Assembly (NCBI GenBank): GCA_963682175.1
Contig: OY821787.1
Location: forward strand, 24,344,501 to 24,408,500
Length of the DNA: 64,000 nucleotides
From: Triglochin maritima
Taxonomy: Eukaryota > Streptophyta > Magnoliopsida > Alismatales > Juncaginaceae
Direction: 5' to 3'
Made by a program: the position numbers and the translations under genes. How positions within the stretch are numbered: position 1 is the stretch's first letter; every line of letters starts with the position of its first letter. The notes below the pieces were generated by a model, which was given only the letters and a program-made list of their open reading frames with translations, had not been told where the DNA came from and made no database searches. Positions 43,122 through 55,650 of the stretch are shown here, piece after piece.

Positions 43122-45296
43122 TGAAAGGAATGTGTTCTAACAATTTTATTTTTATATGTCAATTGTTATGAATTGGATGTGCAAACATTTTGTTCCTTGA
43201 TTATGGTATTCGTCTTTTGGAAGTGTTAAGGAAGAGGGTCTTGGTCCTTAACCGTAGAGCCCTAAAAGATAATGGTTTACATAAATCAAAAAGTTATTCA
43301 CAATCATGGTAATTAACATGGAACATTAATCACCGAGATAAGATTGTCGTGTTGGTCATTGATTGTTGTATCTCTACAAATAATTGACGACACGAGTATA
43401 TAAAAGAGAAAAAGATTACTTTTATATATTGAATAGACCTAACAAGTAAAACATTATGGAATTGTGTTTCGTGTCATTATTGTTTTACTGTGTCTTCGAT
43501 CCTAAGATATGAGACTTATATCATTTCACTCAAGAAGTGCTTAATTTGATTATTGTCAAAAGCTATCAATGAGTATTGTGATAAAGGAAATAGTTGGTTA
43601 ACATGACTTATGCTGGAAAAATAGCTAGTCAAATGATTATCATTGCCCCTCTTAATTGAGTGATGATATTAGTGGGCCCTTTGATAAAGCAAAATTATAA
43701 TGTGCACAATGTAACTTGAGTTAAGTTACATAGTTATAATTAGCTTAGAGAGATCAAGAAATGGATATAATACAAAGATGACACATTTCTATGTTGTATA
43801 TATTCTTAATATCATGAGGCAAGGGACGGACACAAGTGGTGCACTTACATCACTAATTGGATCGTGTTTTGGTTCGGGTGGAAGAAAGACATCTATGTTA
43901 ATTGGGTAACTATAATGTGTATCTAGATAGCGCTTATAGTTTGAGATATTAAGTGTTTAATATCACTGCCAATTTGGCTTAGATCCTCCTATTGGTCACA
44001 CCACAAAACTGGGAAACAAGGGACTTGATTTTAAGTTCATATGATGTGTCGGGTCTAATGTGAAAATATGACACATGTGGTGAATGAATAAAATCAATAT
44101 GTCATGAGAATTGACATAATTAGAATCATAATAAATTCATATGAGGTGTGTATATTATGGGTGTAATAGTTTAATATTACATAGGATAATATATTACATA
44201 AGATGTGAATTTGCTAGAAACCCCAAAAGATCAAATTTTGATGGAAATAAATCCAAAATTTGACAAAGGCAAAATTGGGGTCAAACACGGTGAACCGTTC
44301 AGGGTTCGGTCGACCGGGGAATCTTCGGGTCGGTTAATCGAATCGAGAACAGGTAACCACAATTGGTTGACCGAAATTGTCTAGAGTACCTGGACAATCG
44401 GGTTCGGTTAACCGAGTGTGAACGAGAAATCGAGAAAAAGTATTTTCGGTAGACCAAAGGTGACACGGTCATCCGATGACTATGCTCCAGGAGAAATTTT
44501 GGTGAGTCATCGGTAGACCGAAGAGAAGATGTGGTTCGTACGAATTTTTCCAGAGAATTTTTGTCATGCGGATTCGGTCGACCGTCTAGCTCACGGTGCA
44601 CCGAACACGTGTTAAAACCGAATGGTTCGGTTAACCGAGAAAAATTCTCGGTCAACCGAACGGTGCGATTTCTGCCTGATTTATTAAGAGATTAATTAGA
44701 TCATGGGTGGATTAATTCCAGATTTAATTAAAACATTTTAAAAGATGCTTATGTGCCAATTAGAGATTAATTTTATGAGAGAATAAGCAAGAGATCATGA
44801 CTAAGGAATAGTTCTTGATAAGGATGTTTTGGGAGCCTATAAAAGGACCCCTCCTCCTATTTGTTTATGTTAATGCGAAAATTCTTTCTCTCATTAATCT
44901 CTCCTCTAATCACCACAAAAATCTCTTATTAATTTTGAGTTTAGGAGATAGAAATCTCAGGAGCTCAAAGAGGGATTATTAGCTAGATTCTAAGTCTTAT
45001 TAGAGATTGATTGGCTAGTTCATTTCCCTTTAATCTTGTTTAGAGTTTGGTGAACACTCGGAGGCAAATCGGTGGACGATTCTACGGGCAGCGTGACTCT
45101 GGATCTTGAAAAGTTTTTAGAGAACCTTTAGATATGACTCTCTCTTTGTGATTTATTGTAATATATGTAGGATTGCATGATATTAGAATAAACACAAAGT
45201 AATGTACTTAAAAAATGTTGAAAATATGAAATCGATCTTGTATGTTTTATTAATTTTTTTAAAATATATACATAAATGGGGACACGAAATCCTACA
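43122..45296 (+). repeat. 5' LTR of element B
   Basis: Starts TGAAAGGAATG and ends GAAATCCTACA. Palindrome cluster 44288-44664, TATA box TATAAAAG at 44838-44845. The donor-like site of element A reads AGATATGA here (about 45131), so a GT is lost, whereas the 3' LTR keeps AGGTATGA (about 54032). Confidence 0.95.
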
Positions 45297-45297
45297 G

Positions 45298-45311
45298 TGG
45301 TATCAGAGCAT
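45298..45311 (+). other. Primer-binding site of element B
   Basis: TGGTATCAGAGCAT, complementary to initiator-Met tRNA, one base after the 5' LTR. Confidence 0.95.
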
Positions 45312-46770
45312 TTAGTTCATATTTTCAATGATTAGACTATATAATTAATTTTAGTTTACCATCTACAATCTAAACAATTCATGTTCTATGTCTTTTTCGA
45401 GTTTTCCGATAGTTTTGTTGATTTAATTCTAATTGATTCTTTTGATAGCTTTAAATGTTTTGAAACACATCATGTGAATGTTAGAATTGAAATTTAGACT
45501 TATGTCTAATTTATAGAATTTTCACTTTTAATTAAATGATTATTTTATAAAGAATCGACAAAACGAAAAAGGCATATGTTTATCTTTTTTTAAATTTTTT
45601 ATTTTTGGAAATTGGATAAACAACGGTACTAATATTTTGTAATTTGAACTATGGATGGATAAAATCATTTTAAATGATTTGAAATGGTTTTAGAATTATT
45701 TGATTTAGAGATGCATGATAAACTAAATCGAGTAATTTATAGTGTATGTACATGCGTTGCTCGAGTTCTCTAATGTAGAAATATGTGAGTTTGTATGTTC
45801 CGATGAAGCCATGTGTGAATGAATGAATGAATGAATGTGTATGTTATTATTATTCAATCACAGGGGCTTATGTATATGTGAAAGCCAAATTTCTATTTCT
45901 ATGTATATGCATGTGTATGAGAAGATTTTTACATAGGACTTGCACTAGACAATTTTCAAAATTGAGAGATGCATATTTATATTTTTGCAATATCAACATC
46001 CATGGGGCAAGAGGAAGATGCTGAAGAAGCACGAGGATCAAGGACATGGGAACATATAAACTCACACAATGTGTGTGTGAATGGATTTATTTATTTTTGT
46101 GTGCTTGACATATATGTGATTGTATGGATGAATGTTAGGATGTGTGTAGATTATAAATATGCATGATCACCTAAATTCTAAAATCACATGTAAATGTTTA
46201 AATTGTCCAACCAAAAATTAAGAGTATCTTTCTTTCTTATTTCATCCACTAGCAGCCATTGATCGATGAATATTCTGCTCGCCCTTAGCGGGAGATAACT
46301 TCCTCCATCTTTGGGAATAGTGGGAGATATAAGGTTGTCTATTGTTGTGCCATGAATAGATGTACGAGGTGCTATTCACCCTTAGTGGACACCGAATATA
46401 TTTGTTTGTGAATACAATGAATAAATGTATCTCGTATCAAATGAAATAAGTTTTCTTAACAAGACCCAGAGCCCTAGCCGGTTTTGAGAAAGAGAGTTTT
46501 TCTTACGAGGATTGGTCAAATTCCCTCTTAATTAAAATGACAAGAGTCCTAAGAGTTTGAAAATACAAATGTTGCGATATTTCGAAATGGTTATGATTAG
46601 AAAAATGTTTTCTTACCTTAATTTTATAATATATCTGATAGCCCTTAGCTAGTTTATATTATAATTGATAGGATCTTGAATTGTTGTATTTATTGACAAA
46701 TTTTTATTTGCGCTATTGATTTTAAAACATAAAATTGAAATTAAATCCCATATAAATTTATTTTGTAGAA
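45312..46770 (+). other. Untranslated leader of element B
   Basis: About 1.46 kb, alignable by eye with the leader of element A, including the ATTCTGCTCGCCCTTAGCG block (about 46270) and the TTTTGTAG before the gag start. Contains (GAAT)5 at 45817-45836. No coding signal. Confidence 0.75.
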
Positions 46771-47909
46771 ATGTCGAATATTCAACATATTGTGTGATCT
46801 ATGATTGAAAAACATCCTTTGGCAAACGATGACTTAAACTTCATAAGCTGGCAACTCAAGCTCAATATCGTGTTTAAGTTTGAGAAACTATCTCATATTT
46901 TGGATGGTGAAATCCCAAAATTAAATGAGAAAGCAACCGATAGCGAGAGAGAGGCAAAAGCCAAGTGGGAAGACCAAAAGAACCATGTTCACAGTCTAAT
47001 GTTAGCCTCCATGGGTGACTCGCTTCAAGCGAAATACTTGGATTCAAAACCTAAGAATACCACGGAAGCTTTAACAAAGATGTTCATGGATAGTACTAGA
47101 AAGGAGCGCTATAAGACCACCATCACACTCACAAGGTGCCACATGGCGGAGGGAACATCTGTATCCATGCATTTTCGCACGATGCAAGGATACGTTGAGA
47201 AGTTGTCGAAGCTCTCTTCCCCGATGCCCAATGACATTGCGGAAGATTTGATTCTTGCCTCTCTCGCCCCGTCTTACAAGGACTTCATTATCATGTGCGT
47301 GAGAAAGGGGTGAGTCTTGAGGAACTTCACAACGCTCTCAAAATGGCTGAAGTTGACATGGGCAAGGGTCGGGACAAGCACGTCCTAGCCATCCATAAGA
47401 GGAGCAAGAAGATTACCAAAGGTAAAGGCAAATTCACCAAGAATACGTCAATCAAGAGCAAGGGAGTAGGAGGTGCTCGTGTGAGTGCCTCAAAGGGGAA
47501 TTCTTCGAAATCTCTGACTCCCAACACGGAGTGCTTTCACTGCGGTGAAAAGGGACACATCCGGCCAAATTGCCCCAAGTACAAGGAAGACCTTGACAAT
47601 GGAGTGATTGAACGTAAGCGCCCCAAAAAGGGCAAAGGTATATTTGTTATTGAGATAAATTTATCCACCTCTGTCCATGATTGGGTAATTGATACTGGAT
47701 CTTGTACTCACATAATTTCTAATGTGCAGCTACTAAAGGATAGGAAGGAACTCATGAAGAACGAGATGATTTTGAAGGTCGGAAATGGTGCGAGCGTTGC
47801 TGCGATTGCACAAGGTTCTGTAGAGCTTCAATTATCTAGTGGTTTAAATTTATATTTAAAGAACGTTTATTATGTGCATTCGATTAGCAAGAATATTATT
47901 TCTGTATAA
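46771..47909 (+). pseudogene. gag: Gag and protease of element B, broken
   Basis: The start MSNIQHIV at 46771 is followed by an in-frame TGA at 46795. The frame reopens at 46801 (MIEKHPLAND). A 7-base deletion relative to element A near 47287 shifts the frame, and the rest is open from 47295. The zinc knuckle CFHCGEKGHIRPNC is intact near 47537, and the protease motif VIDTGSCTHI keeps the catalytic aspartate near 47690. The frame ends at a TAA at 47907-47909 after NIISV, inside the protease region. Gag and pol share one frame here, as is usual for many plant copia elements. Element B therefore complements element A in the protease motif but not in Gag. Confidence 0.9.
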
Positions 47910-48078
47910 TGTTTGGATATGGATAATTTTAATATAAATATTTCAAATTCTTGCTTGTCTATATTGAACAATGATATTTTCTATGCAAATGCATTCGTGA
48001 GGAATGGTCTCTATTTGCTTGAATTGAATAATAAACAAAATCTTAAACATCAATAACAAAAAGCTTAAAACTACTCAC

Positions 48079-49217
48079 GTGAATGATACACTCTTGTGGC
48101 ACTACCGTCTTGGTCACATAAATGAAAAATGCATCAAGAAATTGCAAGAAGCTAACCTTCTTGGTCAACTTGATTTTAAATCAATGGAGACGTTCAAACA
48201 TTGCCTAATGGGCAAAATGACCAAGAGGTCTTTCAAGAAGAAAGGACCGAGAGCGAATGACTTGCTGGATTTTATACATTCCGATGTATGTGGTCCGATG
48301 AGTACTAGTGCAAGAGACAGTTTTAGGTACTTCATTATGTTCATGGATGACTATAGTAGTTATGGCTATATTTATCTAATGAGAAACAAAAGTCAATCAT
48401 TTGACAAGTTCAAGGAATTCAAGAATGAAGTAGAGAACCAACTAAACAAGAAAATAAAGTCTCTACGAACGGATCGTGGAGGTGAGTACTTAAGTACCGA
48501 ATTTGACTCATTCCTAAAGGACTGTGGTATTGTACCATAGCTCACCCATCCCTGTACACCTCAGTGGAATGGGGTATCCGAAAGGATGAATAGGACATTG
48601 CTCGACATGGTTCGATCAATGATGAGTCAAGCGGAATTGCCGTTTTACTTTTGGAGTTATGCACTAGAAGCTGCGGCTTACACACTAAATAATGTTCCAT
48701 CCAAATCCGTAGAGAAAACACCTTATGAGCTATTGAGTGGTAAAACCCCTAAGCTCAATTTTCTCAAGATTTGGGGTTGTGAGGCCTACGTCAAGAGATT
48801 GATGTTGACCAAACTTCAACCAAAAGCTGATAAGTGCTTCTTTATAGGTTATCCTCGTGAGAGAAGAGGATACAAATTTTGGCATATAACCTCCAATCGA
48901 GTGATTGTAGAGAGGGATGCCGTATTTCTAGAAAAGCAATTTCTGGAAAGAAAAAAAACTAGTGGGAGTAGAGTTGTGCTTGAGGAGATTCAAGATATTC
49001 TACAAGATCATGATATGAATGGTGACATTCAAGATCATGAAGGCCCAACCGAGGTTCCTTTGGTTAGTGGGAGCGCGAGTGAGAGACCATCGCAGGACAT
49101 TGTGAGAGAAACTCAATCTTCCCCACCTAGTGTACGTTCGAGAATCGAACACGAACCAATTCCACAAGAAATAGTGGAAGAAGTTCGAGAAGTACACGTA
49201 GAACCAAAAACATGGAG
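48079..49217 (+). pseudogene. pol: Integrase region of element B, one internal stop and truncated end
   Basis: One frame. GAG-pre-integrase: LLWHYRLGHINEKCIKKLQ. Integrase core: DFIHSDVCGPM (first Asp), LRTDRGGEYLS (second Asp) and NGVSERMNRTLLDM (catalytic Glu). A TAG interrupts the frame at 48538-48540, between the second Asp and the Glu. The integrase C-terminal region follows (KTPYELLSGKTPKLNFLKIW, KADKCFFIGYP), then a serine-rich linker. At about 49218 homology to element A stops and gypsy-LTR-like sequence begins. The frame reads 29 codons into the insert and ends at 49305. The protein would insert cDNA into the chromosome. Confidence 0.9.
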
Positions 49218-50467
49218 AAGAGAGTTGATTATGCTACTCTACGCTACACTAAGAAGTACGAAATGCGAAAGAAAGAAACAAACGATGAAATACCAACTAA
49301 GCTAAGAACGAAATGCTGGAATTCAGGAATGGGAAAACCCCTAAGGGGTGGAGTGAGTGCACACATACAAAGAGGTGGGTGTTGAACACATTCTTTAAGC
49401 ACAAATGAAGGTGGTGTTATCATGCATAGGAAGTGTCTAAGTGTTATGGCAAAACCTATCAATCCATTCACCAACCTAGTTGATTTAACATTTACATATA
49501 CAAGTTGTTTATTTCAGAACTTAAATAAGTATGAGAGGTGTCTAATCATTTTGTCAAAACTCATCAAGTAATAAATTCTATCCTAAACAAGCAAGCATAC
49601 ATTCATGTTTTATCAACACATTGGAAATAAAGCATTCATTCCATTCTCATTTGCATGTATGTACATCTACTCCACCCCTCAAAGGGGATGAAACTGCTCA
49701 CTACACAATAGACTAATTATTAAACTAAACAAAGAAAGCATATTAACTAAGCTATTAAAAACTAATGAAATGAAATAAAGCAAAGTAAAACAAACAACAT
49801 GAAACAAACAACATAATAAAAAAAACTTTTATTAAGATGACTCACAATTCAAGTAGCATCCTCCCACTTTAGTGTGTGCTTCAAGAACTCACTTCAGTAG
49901 GAAGAATAGCCACTCAAAATATGAAGTGATTACAATAGAATGTGAAGAGTTCTATTTATAGCCAAAGAAAAAGGCAATCCGGGATAATCCCCCGATGTGG
50001 GACTAAACAAATACCAAAAATGGCCAAAACATCCTTTAATACATGTGCTGGAGAAATTTGAGAGGATTTAGAAGGTTCTAGACCGCTAATTGGCGGTCCA
50101 TAAGATTTCGATCCGGCTAAATTTCATTCTGGGCTTTTCTGGATTCGTTTGTCGATATTTGATGCATCTACTTTGTCTATTGGAGCTCCGACCCGAATCT
50201 AATTGCCAAAATACTCCCCAAGATGGTGTGGAGTTTTCTGTTTTGCTCTTTGGTCCTTTGGTCTTACGTTCTGGTCTTTCTCCCTTGCATCTTAGTCCCC
50301 AGATCTCACAATTCAGTCCTTTTTCCCAGCTTTTGGGTCCTTTTATGCTTCATCTCTTCAAACCTATTTATTTCTGAAATTCAAACAAAAAACTCGTAAC
50401 ATAGCATTGTTTAGGTGAAAGATAATGAATATAAGATACAAATATAAGCATGAAATGATGTCAATCA
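49218..50467 (-). repeat. Gypsy LTR (D2 family) fragment inside pol of element B
   Basis: About 1.25 kb with the layout of the LTR at 61273-62689: a GATTATGCTACTCTACGCTACACT-like start region, AAGGGGTGGAG, minus-strand TATA (TATAAATAGA, 49951-49960) with CCCACATCGGGGG upstream (49990-50004), TTGCCAAAATACTCC near 50205, and the LTR terminus GATGTCAATCA at 50467. It lacks about the last 100 bp on the low side. It replaces some 180 bp of pol present in element A (18457-18639). No target duplication is visible, so a repair or recombination event is more likely than a simple insertion. Confidence 0.75.
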
Positions 50468-50468
50468 A

Positions 50469-51941
50469 CCTTCCTCAAGGGAAAAGGCCATTCAAAATAA
50501 ATGGGTTTTCAAGAGGAAGATGGACATGGATGGGAACTTGACAACCTACAAAGCAAGGCTTGTAGCAAAAGGTTTCACTCAAGTTCAAGGAATTGACTAT
50601 GATGAAACTTTTTCATCGGTTGCTACTTTCATGTCTATTCGGATTATGCTCGCTCTTGCCGCATTTCTTGATTATGAGATATGGCAAATGGATGTCAAAA
50701 TGGCGTTCCTTAATGGGAACTTGGAGGAGGATGTGTACATGGTACAACCTCAAGGTTTTGAAGATCCAAAGAATAGCGAGAAAGTATGCAAGCTTCAAAG
50801 ATCCATTTATGGATTGAAGCAAGCATTAAGGAGTTGGAACAAACGCTTTGACGAAGAAGTCAAAAAGATTCACTTCGTCCAAAGTAAGGAAGAGCCTTGT
50901 ATATACAAGAAGGTTAGTGGGAGCCACATAGTGTTCTTGATCTTATATGTCGATGACATACTCCTCATGGGAAATCATATACCTTTGCTTGAGCAAACGA
51001 GAAGTTCATTCAAATCTGCATTTTCGATGAAACATATGGGTGAGGCTCAATACATCGTGGGGATCAAGATATATAGAGATAGATCCTGTAGAGTCATTGG
51101 CCTAAGTCAACGTACATATATTGACAAGGTCTTGGAAAGGTTCAGCATGAACAACTCCAAAAAGGGCAATGTGCCAATGAGTATGGGTATGCACCTCAAG
51201 AAGTCTCAATGTGCTGAATCACGTAAAGACTTGGAGTACATGAAAGATATCCCTTGTGCTTCAGCAATAGGATCGATCATGTACGCGATGACTTGCACAA
51301 GACCCGATGTCTCGTATGCTCTAAGCGTGACAAATCGTCACCAATCCAACATAGGTCATGAGCATTGGACTGCAGTTAAGAAAATTCTGAGGTACCTTAA
51401 CCGGACCAAAGATAAGTTTCTAGTTTATGGAGGACAAAGAGAGTTAATAGCCGAGGGCTATTCAGATGCGAGTTTCATGAGTGATCCCGACGATAGAAGG
51501 TCGCAATCAAGATACGTCTTCCTTCTGAATGGTGGAGCTGTGAGTCGGTGTAGTTGGAAGCAAAGCACTACGGCCGACTCAACCACCACTTCTAAAGTAA
51601 TGGTTGTCGCAGAAGCGAGCAAGGAAGGTGTGTGGATTAAGAAGTTCCTTGAAGAGGTTGAAGTAGTTCCCTCCAGCGAGGGACCAATAGAGCTATTTTG
51701 CGATAATAGTACACCTATCTTGCAAATCAAGGATCCCAAATCACACCACAAAGTGAAGTACATGGATCGTAAGTACTTTGTCACACGTGACTTCATCGAC
51801 GAGGGCAAAATAAATCTGTTATGGGTGTCCACAAACAACAACACAGCTGATCCATTCACCAAACCCTTATCCCAAGCCAAGGGCAAAATGCATTTCAAGT
51901 CCATGGGTATGAGGAACCATGTGGATTGGTTTGATGAGTGA
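50469..51941 (+). pseudogene. pol: Reverse transcriptase and RNase H of element B (long open frame)
   Basis: Open from just after the LTR fragment to the TGA at 51941; the first ATG is at 50520. RT: LTTYKARLVAKGFTQVQGID, IWQMDVKMAFLNG and LYVDDILLMGNH, with all catalytic aspartates present. The RT tail reads GSIMYAMTCTRPDVSYAL. RNase H: GYSDASFMSDPDDRRSQS and FCDNSTP, ending NNTADPFTKPL. The usual TTEAEY block reads TTTSKVMVVAEAS, so the catalytic glutamate is absent. As a separate piece cut from integrase it has no known means of translation, so I treat it as part of a dead pol. It is the best preserved RT of the A/B group in the window. Confidence 0.9.
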
Positions 51942-52007
51942 TTAGAGAGGGTTACCCTAGTTATTATTGTTTATACATTGAGAATGTATGTGAGAGAAAA
52001 CTATGAT

Positions 52008-52021
52008 AACAAGTAGGAGAT
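52008..52021 (+). other. Polypurine tract of element B
   Basis: AACAAGTAGGAGAT directly before the 3' LTR, one change from the tract of element A. Confidence 0.8.
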
Positions 52022-54199
52022 TGAAAGGAATGTGTTCTAAAAGTTTTATTTTTATATGTCAATTATTATGAATTGGATGTGCAAACATTTTGTTCCTTGA
52101 TTATGGTATTCGTCCTTTGGAAGTGTTAAGGAAGAGGCGCTTGGTCCTTAACTGTAGAGCTCTAAAAGATAATGGTTTACATAAATCAAAAAGTTATTCA
52201 CAATCATGATAATTAACATGGAACATTAATCACCGAGATAAGATTGTCATGTTGGTCATCGATTGTTGTATCTCTACAAATATTTGACGACACGAGTATA
52301 TAAAAGAGAAAAAGATTACTTTTATATATTGAATAGACCTAACAAGTAAAACATTATGGAATTGTGTTTCGTGTCATTAATGTTTTACTCTGTCTTGGAT
52401 CCTAAGATATGAGACTTATATCTTTTCACTCAAGAAGTGCTTAATTTGATTATTGTCAAAAGCTATCAATGAGTATAGTGATAAAGGCAATAGTTGGTTG
52501 AACATGACTTGTGCTGTAAAAATAGCTAGTCAAACGATTATCATATCCCCTCTTAATTGAGTGATGATATTAGTGGGCCCTTTGATAAAGCAAAATTATA
52601 ATGTGCACAATGTAAATGGAGTTAAGTTACATAGTTATAATTAGCTTAGAGAGATCAAGAAATGGATATATTACAAAGATGACACATTTTTACTTTGTAT
52701 ATATTCTTAATATCATGAGGCAAGGGATGGACACAAGTGGTGCACTTACATCGCCAAATGGATCATGTTTTGGTTCGGGTGGAACAAAGACATCTATGCT
52801 AATTGGGTAACTATAATGTGTAGATAGATACCGCTTATAGTTTGAGATATTAAGTGTTTAATATCACTGCCAATTTGACTTAGATCCTCCTATAGGCCAC
52901 ACCACAAACTTGGGAAACAAGAGGCTTGATTTTAAGTTCATATGTTGTGTCGGGTTTCATGTGAAAATATGATACATGTGGTGAATGAAAAAAATCAATA
53001 TGTCATGAGAATTGACATAATTAGAATACTAATAAATTCATATGAGGTGTGTATATTATGGGGTGTAATAATTTAATATTACATAGGTTAATATATTACA
53101 TAAGATGTCAATTTGCTAAAAACCCCAAAAGATCAAATTTTGTTGGAAATAAATCCAAAATTTGACAAAGGCAAAATCGGGGTCAAACACGGTGAACCGT
53201 TCAGGGTTCGGTCGACCGACAAATCTTCGGGTCGGTTAACCGAATGGGGAATGGGTAAGCACAAATTAGTTGACCGAAATTGTCTAGAGTGCCTGGACAA
53301 TCAGGTTCGATTAACCGAGTGTGAACGGTCAATCGAGAAAAAGTATTTTCGGTAGACCGAAGGTGACACGGTCATCCCATGACTATGCTCCAGAAGAAAT
53401 TTTGGTTAGTCATCGGTAGACCGAAGAGAAGACGTGGTTCATCCGAATTTTTCCAGAGAATTTTTATCATGTGGATTCGGTCGACCGTCTAGATCACGGT
53501 GCACCGAACAGGTGTTAAAACCGAATGGTTCGGTTAACCGAGAAAAATTCTCGGTCAACCGAACAGTGCGATTTCTGCCTGAATTATTAAGAGATTAATT
53601 AGATCATGGGTGGATTAATTCCAGATTTAATTAAAATGTTTTAGAGGATGCTTATGTGGCAATTAGAGATTAATTTTACGAGAGAATAAGTAAGAGATCA
53701 TGACTAAGGAATAATTCTTAATAAGGATATTTTGGGAGCCTATAAAAGGACCCCTCCTCCTACTTGTTTATGTTAATGCAAAAAAAATTCTCTTATTATT
53801 CTCTCCTCTAATCACCACGAAAATCTTTTATTAATTTTGAGTTTAGGAGATAGAAATCTCAGGAGCTCAAAGAGGGGTGATTAGCTAGATTCTAAGCCTT
53901 ATTAGAGATTGATTGGCTAGATCAATTCTCTCTAATCTTGTTTAGAGTTTGGTGAACACTCGGAGGCAAATCGGTGGACGATTCTACGGGCAGCTCGACT
54001 CCGGATCTTCAAAAGGTTTTAGAGAACCTTTAGGTATGATTCTCTCTTTGTGATTTATTTTAATATATGTAGGATTGCATGATATTAGAATAAACACAAA
54101 GTAATGTATATAAAAATTGTTGAAAATATGAAATCGATCTTTTATGTTGTATTAATTTTTTTAAAATAAATACATACATGGGGGACATGAAATCCTACA
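52022..54199 (+). repeat. 3' LTR of element B
   Basis: Carries the palindrome cluster 53189-53569, TATA box 53741-53748 and an intact donor-like AGGTATGA near 54032. Followed by TAAAG, the one-base-changed copy of the TAAAT at the left. Confidence 0.95.
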
Positions 54200-54865
54200 T
54201 AAAGGTCACATTAAAAGATAGGTTACATATGACCGAAAATAATAGGCAGTTTGGGCTCAAGAAAAGTGTTTATCCGTTACAAGGTCAACGTTCGACCGGT
54301 GGCCAATTGTATTATAGGATTTGGTTGAATTTATACGAATACGACCGTTAGGAGAATACGACAAGTGTAAAGGTCATCCAAAAATTTGGGAACGTTCGAC
54401 TGAAAGGTCAAGGGCGGTCGACCGGTTGAGCTAGGAAAATTCACTTCGAGACTCTGTTACAATCAGTTGAATAAAGAACTTGTTTCGGTCGACCGATTGG
54501 CATAGGAAGTTTAGGTTTTGGTTTAGTAATTCTCTGGGTAAGGTTTGGGTGATCTATTGAAGTCTAATTGATGTGAATTTTTTTGTGTGACTTCTACAAA
54601 GAACATAGTGTGTATGTGAGTAAGTTTTGACTCTTGTATGCTCAAGATTATACAAGTTCCTATGACTCAAAAATTACATGTCTTAAAATAGCTTTGATTA
54701 CATGTCTTGACTTCATTCCATTCTTCCTTAAGTCTTGATCACATGTAGATGTTAGAACAATACAATATATCTTCTATGCATTATGTGTGCTACCCTACAT
54801 TTGATTGTGATTAAGATTAGGTTGATTAAATCATCAAAATATGGATTAAGGCCAAAAAGCCAACA
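54200..54865 (-). repeat. Sirevirus-related LTR C2, high-coordinate part
   Basis: Resumes after element B with palindrome-like GTTCGACCGG, CGGTCGACCG and TTCGGTCGACCGA motifs (54285-54500). Ends AAGGCCAAAAAGCCAACA, the same terminus as element C and the solo LTR at 59210. Together with 42327-43121 it makes an LTR of about 1.46 kb. Confidence 0.75.
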
Positions 54866-55605
54866 CTCCCTACTCAACATATTAGCCAAAGAAACATAAC
54901 AACAACATAAAACCATAATGGAACTATAGAAAACTAGATTAAAATGAAAGATTACAAGGTTGCTCCTCTTCTCCTCATCGACAGTACTAATTAAGAAACT
55001 AAAACCTACTCTAATAAACAAGAAATAAAACCTACTCTACTAAACAAGAAAGGAAACTAACCTAAGGAGGAGAGGGAGGAAGAAGAAAGGAGACATTACT
55101 AGTCTATTTTTAGAAGAAATAAGGTTTTGCATGCATCTGGAAGCAATCCGACGGTTGTAATAACTTTCTCTATAGTCTGGTGGCCTCAAAATCCACCACA
55201 AGCGAATCTTTTCTACACGATTGATCCCGATCTCTTCCAGGAGCTTAAATGTTATGTTTTGCATGTGGGGTGCATCTTGGTCCTCTGGTTTGAGCTCGTT
55301 TGATCTTAATTGCCGAAATACTCTTCAAGATCATGGTATTGAGGGATTTTTGCTCCTGAAATGTTTTAGTGCATTCAAGTCCCTCTGGATTTCATCAGGG
55401 TCCTTCCTAATTTGCAGATGAGTCCTTGTGCATGACAAACAAGTCCTCTTTGCTTCATTTGAGTCTTTTCTCCTTGCATTTTTGTCATTTTCTCTTCTTT
55501 ATTACCTAACACCTTAAACACCACAAACAAATACTCGAGTAACACAAAATTGGAGAAAACAAAGGATATATAGCATGAATGCGGTGTATGATATGCTACT
55601 AATCA
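54866..55605 (-). repeat. Gypsy LTR D1, segment 3 of 3 (5' end of the LTR on the minus strand)
   Basis: Closely resembles 63300-63987: CTATAGTCTGGTG, CACGTGGGGTGCA-like text, AAATACTC-TCAAGATCATGG, CAAGTCCCTCTGG, ACTCGAGTAACAC and the terminus GATATGCTACTAATCA. With segments 30862-31241 and 41960-42326 it forms one LTR broken by elements C and C2/B. Confidence 0.75.
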
Positions 55606-55650
55606 AATACCCCCACACTTACCATTTGCTAGTCCCAAGCAAAACAAAGA
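55606..55650 (-). other. Polypurine tract and conserved 3' motif of the Tat/Athila-like element
   Basis: On the minus strand GCTTGGGACTAGCAAATGG is followed by TAAGTGTGGGGGTATT and then the LTR start TGATTAG. The GGGACTAGCAA...AAGTGTGGGGG arrangement is characteristic of the end of Tat/Athila-type Ty3-gypsy elements. Confidence 0.75.

Larger units (their letters stand above)
43122..54199 (+). mobile_element. Copia retrotransposon B, sister family of element A
   Basis: LTRs at 43122-45296 (2,175 bp) and 52022-54199 (2,178 bp) share the TGAAAGGAATGTG...AATCCTACA ends with element A but are clearly diverged from each other, so the insertion is older than A. Flanks are TAAAT (43117-43121) and TAAAG (54200-54204), a five-base duplication with one change. 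The interior holds gag, protease, integrase and RT-RNase H in copia order, with several breaks and a 1.25-kb foreign insert at 49218-50467. The element sits in LTR C2. Confidence 0.95.

Noticed and set aside
42322..54870. Target duplication of LTR C2
   Set aside because: ATACC on the left and CTCCC on the right share three of five bases; too weak to claim.
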